Shown: positions 1 to 8,172 of the stretch, in pieces | How the letters are laid out: every line of letters begins with the position of its first letter | How positions within the stretch are numbered: position 1 is the stretch's first letter | Assembly: GCA_017849555.1 (NCBI GenBank) | Contig: JAFIGU010000004.1 | Span: 1 to 64,000 of the forward strand | DNA length: 64,000 nucleotides | Reading direction: 5' to 3' | DNA from: Sphingomonas sp. | Lineage (GTDB): Bacteria; Pseudomonadota; Alphaproteobacteria; Sphingomonadales; Sphingomonadaceae | The notes under the pieces: model-generated | Told to the model about the DNA's origin: nothing | The model's input: the letters and a program-made list of their open reading frames with translations, nothing else | The model's database searches: none | Position numbers and translations under genes: made by a program

Positions 1-120
1 GGGCGCGGTGACGGGGCGGATTTGGGCGCCAGGCAGGGAGCAGGGGGAGCGCGGGGCGTTGTGCCTCGTGCGCGGCGCGCGCCGCCGCGGGGCTCCAAAG
101 GCCGCCAGCCCGCGGGGTCG

Positions 121-211
121 CCCGGAGAAGCCCGCCGGACGGCGTCGCTTGCTTGCGCGTCGCTTCAGCTACGCGTCTGCGCTGCGCTCCTTGCCGGCGG
201 GCTTCTCCGGG
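121..211. repeat. Long perfect inverted repeat, 18-bp arms
   Basis: Arm 121-138 (CCCGGAGAAGCCCGCCGG) is exactly complementary to arm 194-211, with a 55-base loop between. It lies 34 bases beyond the stop codon of the VanA-like gene, so it could end that transcript or be a member of a dispersed palindromic family. The first 244 bases hold no gene that I can support. Confidence 0.6.
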
Positions 212-244
212 CGATCACGACGCCGTTGCAATTGAGTTTAGGCC

Positions 245-1282
245 CTAACGCACGCGCCCCGGCTGCTCCTCGCGCGCGAGCCGTTCGACCAGCCGCTGGT
301 AGAGCACCACGCCCTTGTCGAACGTCGCCGGCATCGCGCGCCGCGCGGGATCGAGATCGATCACCCGCTGCTGCGCCTCGATCATCGTCTTGTCCTCGGC
401 GAAGGCCTTGTCGGCGAGCCCCATCAGCACATCGCGCAACGCTTCGTCGCCGTGATCGCGGTGCGGCCCCCAGCTGAAGAAATAGCGGCTCGTTCGATCG
501 GTCAGCGCGGTTACCGCCTGGCTGGTGAAGGTCACCCCGGTGCGCGGCAGGTCGGGGGGCGGCGGAGCGTCGCCGAGCCGATCCGCGGTCCCGACCGGGA
601 AGGAGGCGGTCGGCATCAGCAGCACGCCCGGCACATGATATTCATAGCTCGACCAGACATCCACCGGCCCGCCGCGCGATCGCCCGCCCGATTGCGCGCG
701 GACCCAGCGCTCGAACCTGATGCCGCGCGGCAATGGCGTCACCTTCGGGCGGGTGTTCGCCCATTCCGCATCCGCGCCGAAGCTCGCCGGATGGACGAAC
801 GACAGATGCGTGAAATCGCACAGATTGTCGTGGATCAATTGCGCATTGGCCTGATAGTCGAGCTGGCCGCGCCCCAGGATATAGTCCGGATCGTCGAAGC
901 CGACCGCCGGCGGGATCAGCGCCGGATCGGCCTTCGCCGGATCGCCCGGCCACACCCAGATCCACGAGTGACGCTCCACCACCGGATAGGCGCGGACGCG
1001 CGCGGTCGCGGGGATCGTCTCCTGTCCCGGAATTTCGACGCAGGCGCCGTCTGCCGCGAAACGCAGCCCGTGGTACATGCAGCGCAGCGTCTCGCCTTCG
1101 CAGCGCCCCAACGAAAGCGGGGCGAGCCGGTGGACGCAGCGATCCTCCAGCGCCGCCAGCATGCCGCTTTCCGAGCGGAAGATGACGATCGGATCGCCCG
1201 CGACGGTGATCGCGAACGGAGCCTTCGCGGCGAGGTCCATCGACCAGCAGGCGACATGCCAGGCGTTGCGGACGTGCAGCAT
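245..1282 (-). CDS. Rieske aromatic oxygenase, vanillate O-demethylase (VanA)-like
   Basis: This is a Rieske non-haem iron oxygenase of 345 residues, the size of VanA-type O-demethylase oxygenase subunits. The [2Fe-2S] ligands are visible as C49-V-H51 and C68-MY-H71. The mononuclear iron site is the stretch HDNLCDFTHLSFVH, with the Asp and two His spaced as in the family. Such enzymes hydroxylate a methoxyl group so that it leaves as formaldehyde; vanillate is one possible substrate, but dimeric or ortho-substituted methoxy acids are equally possible. No reductase or ferredoxin gene is next to it, so electrons must come from a partner elsewhere. The start is backed by a GGAGGAGAGG ribosome site. 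A TetR gene is divergent, with a dyad between them. The family call is firm; the substrate is not known. Confidence 0.85.
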   Translation of the reverse strand: MLHVRNAWHVACWSMDLAAKAPFAITVAGDPIVIFRSESGMLAALEDRCVHRLAPLSLGRCEGETLRCMYHGLRFAADGACVEIPGQETIPATARVRAYPVVERHSWIWVWPGDPAKADPALIPPAVGFDDPDYILGRGQLDYQANAQLIHDNLCDFTHLSFVHPASFGADAEWANTRPKVTPLPRGIRFERWVRAQSGGRSRGGPVDVWSSYEYHVPGVLLMPTASFPVGTADRLGDAPPPPDLPRTGVTFTSQAVTALTDRTSRYFFSWGPHRDHGDEALRDVLMGLADKAFAEDKTMIEAQQRVIDLDPARRAMPATFDKGVVLYQRLVERLAREEQPGRVR

Positions 1283-1313
1283 GACCCTCTCCTCCGTCTC
1301 GATGCGACTTTAC

Positions 1314-1326
1314 TTAACGGCGTTAA
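1314..1326. promoter_or_regulatory. Candidate TetR operator
   Basis: TTAACG-G-CGTTAA is a perfect odd-length palindrome in the 63-base gap between the divergent Rieske oxygenase and tetR-type genes. It sits 19 bases upstream of the regulator start and 31 bases upstream of the oxygenase start, where repressor binding would block both. Function is inferred from position and symmetry. Confidence 0.6.
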
Positions 1327-1345
1327 ATTGTCAAACCCGCACGAC

Positions 1346-1900
1346 ATGGCCCGGCTGCGCGACATTTCGATCGATCGGGAGACGATCCTGCGCGCGGCCT
1401 TCGGGCTGCTCGACGAGACCGGGCTGGACGGGATCACGATGCGCGCGCTCGCCGCGCGGCTGTCGGTGCAGGCGCCCGCGCTCTACTGGCATGTGAAGGA
1501 CAAGGCCGAGCTGATCGCGATGATGGCGCAGGATCTCTATTTGCGCGGGCGCGAGGAATGCCGCGGCAGCGCCGATGCGCGATCATGGCTGCTCGCGCTG
1601 GGGCAGGGCTTGCGCCGCGTGCTGACCGGGCACCGCGACGCGGGGCGCCTGCTGGCGATCGCCCGCCCGCTGACCCACGCCGACGCGGCGCTCGCCGAGA
1701 GAATGGCCGCGCCGCTCGGCGTCTTCGGCTTCAGCGTGGCGCGGGCGCTGGAGGCGCAGGCGGCGGTGCTGTCGCTGACGCTGGGCTGGGCGCTGTATCG
1801 CGAAAATGCCGCGATGGCCGAGCACCTGCTGCGGATGTTCGACCTCGACGCAAGCTATGAGAAAGGCTTGCCGCTATTGGTCGACGGCCTCGTCGCCTAG
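1346..1900 (+). CDS. TetR-family transcriptional regulator
   Basis: A 184-residue repressor. The N-terminal helix-turn-helix (about residues 8-50) reads like classical TetR, with the motif VQAPALYWHVKDK. The rest is an all-helical ligand-binding domain. I chose the ATG at 1346 because the frame stays open upstream but that part runs antisense inside the Rieske gene and has no similarity to the family. It probably represses the divergent VanA-like oxygenase and itself through the palindrome at 1314-1326, with an aromatic acid as likely inducer. Its stop codon shares CTAG with the stop of the convergent TonB receptor, so the two genes overlap by four bases. Confidence 0.85.
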   Translation: MARLRDISIDRETILRAAFGLLDETGLDGITMRALAARLSVQAPALYWHVKDKAELIAMMAQDLYLRGREECRGSADARSWLLALGQGLRRVLTGHRDAGRLLAIARPLTHADAALAERMAAPLGVFGFSVARALEAQAAVLSLTLGWALYRENAAMAEHLLRMFDLDASYEKGLPLLVDGLVA

Positions 1901-4281
1901 AATCTCCGCCGCACCGTGACCGACCATTCGCGCGGCCGGCCGAGGATGCCCGAATTGACGCCGTAATTGGCGATATTTTCGCTTTTCCCGACGAAGTAGA
2001 ATTTGTCGAACAGGTTGGTGACCGCGGCGCTGATCTGCCACCCGTCGTCGGGCGAGGCATAAGTGACGCGCAGGTTGAACAGGCTGCGCCCCGGCACCTC
2101 GTTCCCGGCATTGTTGGTGGAGTTGAAGAAGAAGCTCGATTGGTAGTTCCAGTCGAGCCGCGGCGTCACGCTGCCGATATCGCCGAGCTCGGCGCGATAT
2201 TGGATTCCGGCATTGGCCTGCCACGCGGGGTTGAACGGTGCCTTGTCCGCCAAGGTTACCAGCGTGGTGGGGTCGACGCGGGTATATTTGAAATGGAGAT
2301 AGCCGAAGCCGCCGTCGAGCGTCAGCCCGTCGACCGGTTGCGCCGAAAGCTCGCCCTCCACGCCCCAGACATGCGCGTCGCCGGCATTGGCGGGTTCGGA
2401 ACAGGTCCGGCTCGCGCTTTCCGGGCAGACATAGCGATTGATCTGGATATCCTTGTAATCGTTGTAGAATATCGCACCGTTTGCACGGAGCCGGCGGCCG
2501 AACAGATCGGATTTGAAGCCCGCCTCATAGGCGGTCAGCGTCTCCGGCGCGAAGGCGACGATCTGATCGGGGACATAGGGGCGCGGGTTGACGCCGCCGC
2601 CCTTATAGCCGGTCGATACCTGGGCATAGGCCATCAGCGTGTCGCTGAAGCGGTAATTGGCGCCGATCCGGTAATCGACGCGGTCGCCCTCGAACGTGCC
2701 GATGCGGCCGTCGAGACCGACGAGCAGCCAATTGGTGGTAAAGGGGATGCCGCTGGGCAGCGTGCCGTCGGGGTTGCGGCGGTGGAACAGATAGGTCTTG
2801 CGGTCGTGCGTGTAGCGCAGCCCGGCGACGATGTTGAAATTGGCGAAGGGATGCAACTCGACGTGCGCGAATAGCGACTTGCTGTTGTTGGTCACCGGAT
2901 CGTCGGGCAGGAAATCGAACTGCACATTGGGGATCTGGCTGCGCCCGCCCAGCCAGTCGCGCGCGTCGTAGAGGAAACCGCCCAGGGTGAAATCGGCGAT
3001 CGCGCCGATCTTGCCCGACAGGCGAAGTTCCTGGGTGAACTGGCGGTGGCGATAATCGAATTGCTGGAGCAGCACGGCGAGCGGCGATCCGTCGAGATCG
3101 ATCCCCGCCGTGCCGGATGCCGCGCGATAGGCGGTGATCGATTTGAGGCTCAGCGTATCGCTCAGCGCGTAATCGATCGTTCCCGAAACCCCCCAGCTCC
3201 GCGCGGTGCTTTTCGGGCTGGAGCGAAAGCCGCCCGGCGCCACCTGATAGGGCACGCAGCCGCCACCCGGCGCGCAGAACGGCGTGGTGTAGTTGCCGCC
3301 GGTGTCATAGGTGGCATAGGAGGTGTAGCTGCGCGCGCCGGTGAGGAAGCGGCTGTCCAGCGGCACCCCGGCGAACGGATCGCCCGCGACATAGCTGCGC
3401 ACATTGGGATTGTTGGCGTAGAGCAATTTGGTCGCGACCTGCTCCGAATCGTTCTGCGAGAAATCGCCGCTGAGATTGAGTTCGAGCCGGCTGCCGTCGG
3501 GCGCGTAGCGCAACGCGCCGCGCACGCCCTTCACGTCGATTCCGCCTTCGCTGCCCGTCCGGCAATTGCCGCTGCGCTGCGCCGGAATGCCTTGCCCCGG
3601 ATTGACGCAGCCGAAATCGAGCAAGGTCATGAAGCCGTCGGTATGTTTCGAGACGCCGGAGAGCCGCGCATAAAGCCCGTCGGCGATCGTGAAATCGGCG
3701 CTGCCGCGGAAATCGACGCGGTTGAAACGCCCCAATGTCGCCTCGACGAACCCGCCGCCGTCCGCGTCGGGTTTTTTCGAGAATAGTTTGACCGAGCCGC
3801 CGATCGAATTCTTGCCCGCCAGCGTGCCCTGCGGCCCGCGCAGCACCTCCACCCGGTCGAGATCATTGAGATCGAGGATCGCGCCGAAGGTCGTGCCGTA
3901 ATAGACGTCGTCGATATAGATGCCGACGCCGGGTTCGAGCGCGAAGCTCGAATCATTCTGCCCGATGCCGCGGATATAGGCGTTGACCGCGCTGCCGTTC
4001 AGCCCGCTCGCGCTGGACAGGTTCACATTGGGTGCGGTGGCGGTGAGATCGGTGACGCTGGTCAGGCTGCGCGCTTCCAGCGCCGCGCCGGTGGTGGCGG
4101 TGATCGCGATCGGCGTATCCTGCAGCCGCTGCGCGCGGAACTGGGCGGTGACCACGATGTCGTTCACCGCCTGATCCGCCTGGCCCGCCGGCGCCGGCTC
4201 GGCGGTTTGCGCCAGCCCCGGCGTGGCGAGGCACAGCGCGGCGGTCCCGGCGCCGGTCAGCAGCTTGCGAGTGAAAAGCAT
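1897..4281 (-). CDS. TonB-dependent outer-membrane receptor
   Basis: A complete receptor of 794 residues for active uptake across the outer membrane. It begins with a signal peptide ending near GLAQT, followed by a TonB-box/plug start (DIVVTAQFRAQRLQDTPIAI). The plug contains the typical DDVYYGTTFG and VEVLRGPQGTLAGKN segments. The beta-barrel ends with the sequence SVTVRRRF, whose terminal Phe suits outer-membrane assembly. The start has a good GGAGGGGG site. The nearest upstream gene on the same strand is a stilbene-type carotenoid oxygenase whose stop is about 100 bases away; a perfect 16-bp dyad in that gap suggests its own promoter in the same regulon. The cargo is probably a lignin dimer such as a stilbene precursor, which is inference. 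It is of the same class as the receptor at 28789-31161. Confidence 0.92.
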   Translation of the reverse strand: MLFTRKLLTGAGTAALCLATPGLAQTAEPAPAGQADQAVNDIVVTAQFRAQRLQDTPIAITATTGAALEARSLTSVTDLTATAPNVNLSSASGLNGSAVNAYIRGIGQNDSSFALEPGVGIYIDDVYYGTTFGAILDLNDLDRVEVLRGPQGTLAGKNSIGGSVKLFSKKPDADGGGFVEATLGRFNRVDFRGSADFTIADGLYARLSGVSKHTDGFMTLLDFGCVNPGQGIPAQRSGNCRTGSEGGIDVKGVRGALRYAPDGSRLELNLSGDFSQNDSEQVATKLLYANNPNVRSYVAGDPFAGVPLDSRFLTGARSYTSYATYDTGGNYTTPFCAPGGGCVPYQVAPGGFRSSPKSTARSWGVSGTIDYALSDTLSLKSITAYRAASGTAGIDLDGSPLAVLLQQFDYRHRQFTQELRLSGKIGAIADFTLGGFLYDARDWLGGRSQIPNVQFDFLPDDPVTNNSKSLFAHVELHPFANFNIVAGLRYTHDRKTYLFHRRNPDGTLPSGIPFTTNWLLVGLDGRIGTFEGDRVDYRIGANYRFSDTLMAYAQVSTGYKGGGVNPRPYVPDQIVAFAPETLTAYEAGFKSDLFGRRLRANGAIFYNDYKDIQINRYVCPESASRTCSEPANAGDAHVWGVEGELSAQPVDGLTLDGGFGYLHFKYTRVDPTTLVTLADKAPFNPAWQANAGIQYRAELGDIGSVTPRLDWNYQSSFFFNSTNNAGNEVPGRSLFNLRVTYASPDDGWQISAAVTNLFDKFYFVGKSENIANYGVNSGILGRPREWSVTVRRRF

Positions 4282-4367
4282 CGGCCCCCTCCATTGTTCG
4301 CCGGCGATGTCGGGGCGATCGCGATCGTTGCGCGCGCCCGCAAAGCCGGTCTGTATCCTTGAGCAAC

Positions 4368-4383
4368 AATAACGATCGTTATT
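4368..4383. promoter_or_regulatory. Operator-like dyad, motif A, best copy
   Basis: AATAACGATCGTTATT is a perfect 16-bp palindrome, 87 bases upstream of the TonB receptor start and just past the stop of the carotenoid oxygenase gene. Three imperfect copies of its 14-bp core lie at other promoters (5883, 8708, 38061). It is probably bound by the MarR-type protein encoded at 5971-6513. Confidence 0.7.
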
Positions 4384-4389
4384 ATCTGG

Positions 4390-5856
4390 TCAAGGGGCCT
4401 TGCGCTGCGAAAGCTGTGCCGCGGATACCCAGGCGCCGTGCACCTGCGCGCGCATCCGCACCGGCACGGGGATGCGGGCCACCGCCCCGGCGGCGATATC
4501 GGCGGCGTCGATCACCCATAGTTCGGAGTCGAACGCCTCCTCGCCGGTGCGACGATCGACCACCGCCAGCAGCCAGCCGTCATGGCCGTTACGCGCAGAA
4601 GGGATGTGGACAGGTTCGCTGACCGCCATATCGGGCGCCAGCGTCATCATCTCGACGCGGCCGTTGCCCGGCTCGATCCGCACCAGCGCATTGAACGCCG
4701 CGCCGCCCGGCCCGCCCGGCAGCGGCGGGCCGCCCGCCGGGTTCATGCTGCAATAGAAAGCGTAGCGATACGGCCGCCCCTGATCGGCATCGCGTAGCCG
4801 CGGCAGATCGCCCGGCGGGCCGATCGGGCGCTCTTCGAACGTCTCTCCGGCGCTGGAAAGATCGAAGGTCCAACGCGTCAGCGCGCCGTTGACCTCCCAC
4901 GGCATACGGTGGATGCCGCCCGCCTCGCGCATGAAGGCGAAGGCATTGGTATCGGTGAGGCACAGATCGAGATGGACCAGATCGCCTTCGTCGAACGCGT
5001 TGACGAGGTGGAAGGCGGAAACCCCCTTCGGCCCGCGGAACCAGCGCATCTCATCGGTCTTGCCGTAACGCGGCATGATCCCGATCCAGCTTTCCAGCTC
5101 CTGCTGATGCGCCCAGTGCGGCCCACCCGCCTTGAGCCGATCGAGATCGGCGGTGGTGGGGAAGATCGGGAAGACCGCGCGCGTCTCGGTGATCGCGAAA
5201 TCGTGCACGCTGGCGCAATAGGGTGCCTCGAACCATTGTTCGGAGACGAGCTTTCCGTCGCGATCGGCGATGCAATAAGCGATGTCGCGCGAACAGAGCC
5301 CGCCCGCTTCATAGCCGAAGAAGAACATCTCCCCCGTCGCCGGATCGACCCGCGGATGCGCGGTGAAGGTTTCGGAACGCAGCGCGCCATAATAATCCCA
5401 GCGGCCGATCGTCTCCAGCGAGACCGGATCGATCTCATAGGCGAGCCCGTCTTCCTTGGTCATGAACAGCCGCCCGGCGTGCCACACCGGGGTCGTATTG
5501 GCGACGGTGCGGTCGCGCCCGGCGACCGCGGGATCGTCGGTGAAAGGGTTGCGATACCGGCCGAACAATGCGCGCCTCGCCTCCCGCTCCAGCATATAGC
5601 GCTCGGTGCGGACGTAGCGGATGTCGTAATCGACATACCCGTCGGCGATCAGGAAGCGCGAGATCATCCCGTCGCCCGACAGCACGATATCGTCCGCGAA
5701 CATCGGCGGATGCGCGGGATCGGGCACCGCGCGGAAGAATGCGCCGGATATTTCGGGCGGGATCGTGCCGATCACCTCCAGATCGCGGATCGCGCATTCG
5801 GTGCGGACGGGGGTGTTGAGTCCGGTGAAGTGAATCGTCGTCGGGAACGCGCCCAT
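4390..5856 (-). CDS. Carotenoid cleavage oxygenase family, lignostilbene-dioxygenase type
   Basis: A 488-residue seven-bladed-propeller iron dioxygenase predicted to split the central double bond of hydroxystilbenes into two aromatic aldehydes. The four iron His ligands can be placed: H167 (FTAHPR), H218 (VHDFAI), H283 (FHLVNAF) and H473 (VHGAW). The spacing nearly matches the second family member at 38731-40200. Y101 and K134, which contact the substrate phenol in NOV1/LsdA-type enzymes, are both present, but position 59 is Leu rather than the Phe seen in the other copy, so substrate shape may differ. There is no signal peptide, so it is cytoplasmic. The start follows an AGGAGAG site. A motif A site lies 27 bases upstream, shared with the divergent MarR gene. 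Stilbene cleavage is a strong inference; the exact stilbene is unknown. Confidence 0.85.
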   Translation of the reverse strand: MGAFPTTIHFTGLNTPVRTECAIRDLEVIGTIPPEISGAFFRAVPDPAHPPMFADDIVLSGDGMISRFLIADGYVDYDIRYVRTERYMLEREARRALFGRYRNPFTDDPAVAGRDRTVANTTPVWHAGRLFMTKEDGLAYEIDPVSLETIGRWDYYGALRSETFTAHPRVDPATGEMFFFGYEAGGLCSRDIAYCIADRDGKLVSEQWFEAPYCASVHDFAITETRAVFPIFPTTADLDRLKAGGPHWAHQQELESWIGIMPRYGKTDEMRWFRGPKGVSAFHLVNAFDEGDLVHLDLCLTDTNAFAFMREAGGIHRMPWEVNGALTRWTFDLSSAGETFEERPIGPPGDLPRLRDADQGRPYRYAFYCSMNPAGGPPLPGGPGGAAFNALVRIEPGNGRVEMMTLAPDMAVSEPVHIPSARNGHDGWLLAVVDRRTGEEAFDSELWVIDAADIAAGAVARIPVPVRMRAQVHGAWVSAAQLSQRKAP

Positions 5857-5882
5857 CTGGCTCTCCTAATCTCCGCCGAACG

Positions 5883-5896
5883 ATAACACTCGTTAT
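5883..5896. promoter_or_regulatory. Operator-like dyad, motif A
   Basis: ATAACACTCGTTAT matches 12 of 14 bases of the motif A core (ATAACGATCGTTAT). It lies in the 114-base gap between the carotenoid oxygenase (start 5856, minus) and the MarR gene (start 5971, plus), so one bound repressor could control both. Confidence 0.65.
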
Positions 5897-5970
5897 AATT
5901 CGCGCCAAGATGCTTTGGAGCCGCCAGGAGTGGTTGACGCCCGCGTCGTCACATGCGTTAGAGTGTGCTT

Positions 5971-6513
5971 ATGGCTGATCCTACCGCCCCGCGCGATCGT
6001 CCCGCGCCCACGCTCGCGCAATATGGCATCGACTCGGCCGATACGCTGCACCGTATCCTCAAGCTGTCGAACAAGCTGATGGCGCCCTTCTCGGCCAATC
6101 TGGAGCGGCAATATCGCATCAGCATCAACGAATTCCGGCTGCTGATGATGATCGGCCGCTATGGCAGCGCCGCGGGCCACGAGCTTGCGGCGATGACCGG
6201 GGTGAACATCATGAGCGTCTCGCGCGCCGTCTCCGCGCTCGAGCGGCACGGGCGGATCACCGTGACGCGCGATCCCGCCAACCGCCGGCGCAAGACGCTG
6301 CGGCTGACCGAGGAGGGCGAGCGGCTCTATGCGATCATGCGGCCGCAAAGCGATCTGGTCGGCGATTATCTGCTGTCCGCGCTGCGCCCCGACGAAGTGA
6401 TGGCGCTCGACCGCTTTCTCGATACGCTGATCGACACGCTGGAGGCGACCGACGAAAAGGGCCGCTCGCTGTTCATGGAGCGTACTCGGCCGGCGGAGGG
6501 GGATCGCCCCTGA
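5971..6513 (+). CDS. MarR-family transcriptional regulator
   Basis: A 180-residue winged-helix regulator. The recognition region reads AAMTGVNIMSVSRAVSALERH, followed by the wing VTRDPANRRRKTLRLTEEG, both typical of MarR. I prefer the ATG at 5971; a GTG two codons earlier is also possible. MarR repressors in sphingomonad lignin clusters usually sense a CoA-thioester or phenolic intermediate and sit next to the operon they control. Here the divergent neighbour is a stilbene-type dioxygenase and the gap holds a motif A dyad. I infer that it is the repressor of the motif A set (sites at 4368, 5883, 8708, 38061). It ends at a convergent junction with an aldehyde dehydrogenase, separated by a palindromic repeat. 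Confidence 0.88.
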   Translation: MADPTAPRDRPAPTLAQYGIDSADTLHRILKLSNKLMAPFSANLERQYRISINEFRLLMMIGRYGSAAGHELAAMTGVNIMSVSRAVSALERHGRITVTRDPANRRRKTLRLTEEGERLYAIMRPQSDLVGDYLLSALRPDEVMALDRFLDTLIDTLEATDEKGRSLFMERTRPAEGDRP

Positions 6514-6550
6514 TATCGAAATCCGCGCCGTCGTCGCGCAACATACAAGC

Positions 6551-6627
6551 CGTTCGCCCTGAGCTTGTCGAAGGGCGTCCTGCCGTTCGAGCGTTGGGGC
6601 CGCCCTTCGACAGGCTCAGGGCGAACG
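6551..6627. repeat. Palindromic repeat at a convergent gene junction
   Basis: Two 27-base arms (6551-6577 and 6601-6627) are complementary except for one position that can still pair as G-U in RNA. The arm contains CCTGAGCTTGTCGAAGGG, an element I know to be dispersed in sphingomonads and related bacteria. It sits exactly between the converging marR and aldehyde dehydrogenase genes and probably acts as a two-way terminator. A shortened relative is at 19507-19545. Confidence 0.75.
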
Positions 6628-6661
6628 GGGAGGGGGGATTTCGATTTAAGCCGCGACGCCG

Positions 6662-8143
6662 CTAAGCCGCCGCCTCGCTCTCGATCTGCATCACCTTCGT
6701 CTCCAGATACGGCATCAATCCTTCGACGCCGCCCTCGCGACCGACGCCAGACTGCTTGAATCCGCCGAACGGCAGGCTGAAATCGGCCTTCATGCCGTTG
6801 TGCCCGACATTGCCCGCGCGCAGCCGCCGGCCGATGCGATAGACCGCGTCGCGATCATTGGTGAGCACCGCGGAATTGAGGCCATAATCGCTGTCGTTGG
6901 CGATCTCGATCGCATGGTCGGCGTCGCGCGCAGCGATCAGCGTGAGGACGGGGCCGAAAATCTCTTCCCGCGCAATCGTCATCTGATTGTCGACCTCGGC
7001 GAACAGCGTCGGCTCGAAATAATAGCCGGTGGAAAGATGCGCGGGTCGCCCGCCGCCGGTCACCAGCCGCGCACCCTCGCGCTTGCCGGTTTCGACATAA
7101 TGTTCGATCCGTTCGAGCTGGCGCTTCATCGCGATCGGCCCCATTTCGGTCGCCGGGTCGAGCGGGGAGCCGATCCGCACCCGCTGCATCTCCGCCGCGA
7201 TCGCCGCCGCGATGGCGTCGACGCGATGCGCCGGGACGATCGCGCGGCTCAGCATCGCGCAGACCTGGCCGGAAAGCACGGTGATCGTCCGCGCCAGGAT
7301 CGCGCCCGCGGCCTCGGCGGGCATGTCGTCGAGCACGATCGCGGGGGATTTCCCGCCCAGTTCCAGCGTGACGCGCGCGATCCGTTCCCCCGCGACGCTG
7401 GCGATGCGGCGGCCCGCGACGGTCGAGCCGGTGAAGCTGATCTTGTCGACGCCGCGATGCCGCACGAGGTGATCCGCCGCGTCGCGATGCGCCGGCACGA
7501 GATTGAGTACGCCCGGCGGCAGTCTCGCCGCTGCCGCCGCCTCGGCGATCAGATAGGCTTCGAGCGGGGTTTCTGGCGCGGGCTTCATGATGACGGTGCA
7601 GCCGCAGATCAGCGCCGGGGCGATCTTCTGGATCATGATCGAATAGGGCATGTTCCACGGCGCGATCGCCGCGACCACGCCGACCGGTTCGCGCACCAGC
7701 ACCGACAGATTGCCCGGGAGCGTAGAGGGGCGGCGCGTCTCCCATTCGTAACGCTCGCCGATATCGGCATAGCCGGCCAGCGTCTCGGTCCCCTGTGCGG
7801 CGGCGACCGGCGCGAACGAGGCGAGCGCGCCGATCTGCGCGACGAAGGCGGCGGCGAGCTCGGCCTGCCGGCCGCGCAAATGGTCGGCCATCCGGCGCAG
7901 AACGGCGGCGCGCTCGGCGACCGGCATCCGCGGCCACGGCCCGGCGTCGAACGCGTGACGCGCCGCGTCGACCGCCGCATCCATATCGGCCTCGCGCGCC
8001 TCGGCGACGATCGCGGCGAGCTGCTCGTTATGCGGGGAGACGATCGCGATCGTCCCGCCCGCGGCCGGCGCGATCCATTCGCCGTCGATGAACAGGCGGT
8101 CGGGGTGGGCGAGGCGGACGCCGTCGGGCTGGGTGTTGGCCAT
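6662..8143 (-). CDS. NAD(P)+-dependent aldehyde dehydrogenase
   Basis: A 493-residue aldehyde dehydrogenase of the ALDH superfamily. Visible landmarks are APWNMPYS (cofactor side), FTGSTVAGRR, the glutamate motif LELGGKSP, the catalytic cysteine C295 in SGQVCAML, and EEIFGPVL. I start it at ATG 8143, preceded by ACGGAGAC, since the frame is open further upstream without a ribosome site. It follows the small NTF2-like gene by 29 bases and probably shares its transcript. With a stilbene dioxygenase in the same motif A set, an aromatic aldehyde such as vanillin or 4-hydroxybenzaldehyde is a sensible substrate, but the sequence alone does not fix this. It is one of four aldehyde dehydrogenases in the window. 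Confidence 0.85.
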   Translation of the reverse strand: MANTQPDGVRLAHPDRLFIDGEWIAPAAGGTIAIVSPHNEQLAAIVAEAREADMDAAVDAARHAFDAGPWPRMPVAERAAVLRRMADHLRGRQAELAAAFVAQIGALASFAPVAAAQGTETLAGYADIGERYEWETRRPSTLPGNLSVLVREPVGVVAAIAPWNMPYSIMIQKIAPALICGCTVIMKPAPETPLEAYLIAEAAAAARLPPGVLNLVPAHRDAADHLVRHRGVDKISFTGSTVAGRRIASVAGERIARVTLELGGKSPAIVLDDMPAEAAGAILARTITVLSGQVCAMLSRAIVPAHRVDAIAAAIAAEMQRVRIGSPLDPATEMGPIAMKRQLERIEHYVETGKREGARLVTGGGRPAHLSTGYYFEPTLFAEVDNQMTIAREEIFGPVLTLIAARDADHAIEIANDSDYGLNSAVLTNDRDAVYRIGRRLRAGNVGHNGMKADFSLPFGGFKQSGVGREGGVEGLMPYLETKVMQIESEAAA

Positions 8144-8172
8144 GCTGTCTCCGTGGGATCGGGTAATGCGTG

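Noticed and set aside
452..1345. Long N-terminal extension of the TetR frame
   Set aside because: It is antisense to the Rieske oxygenase with its cluster and iron motifs; the TetR fold begins at 1346.
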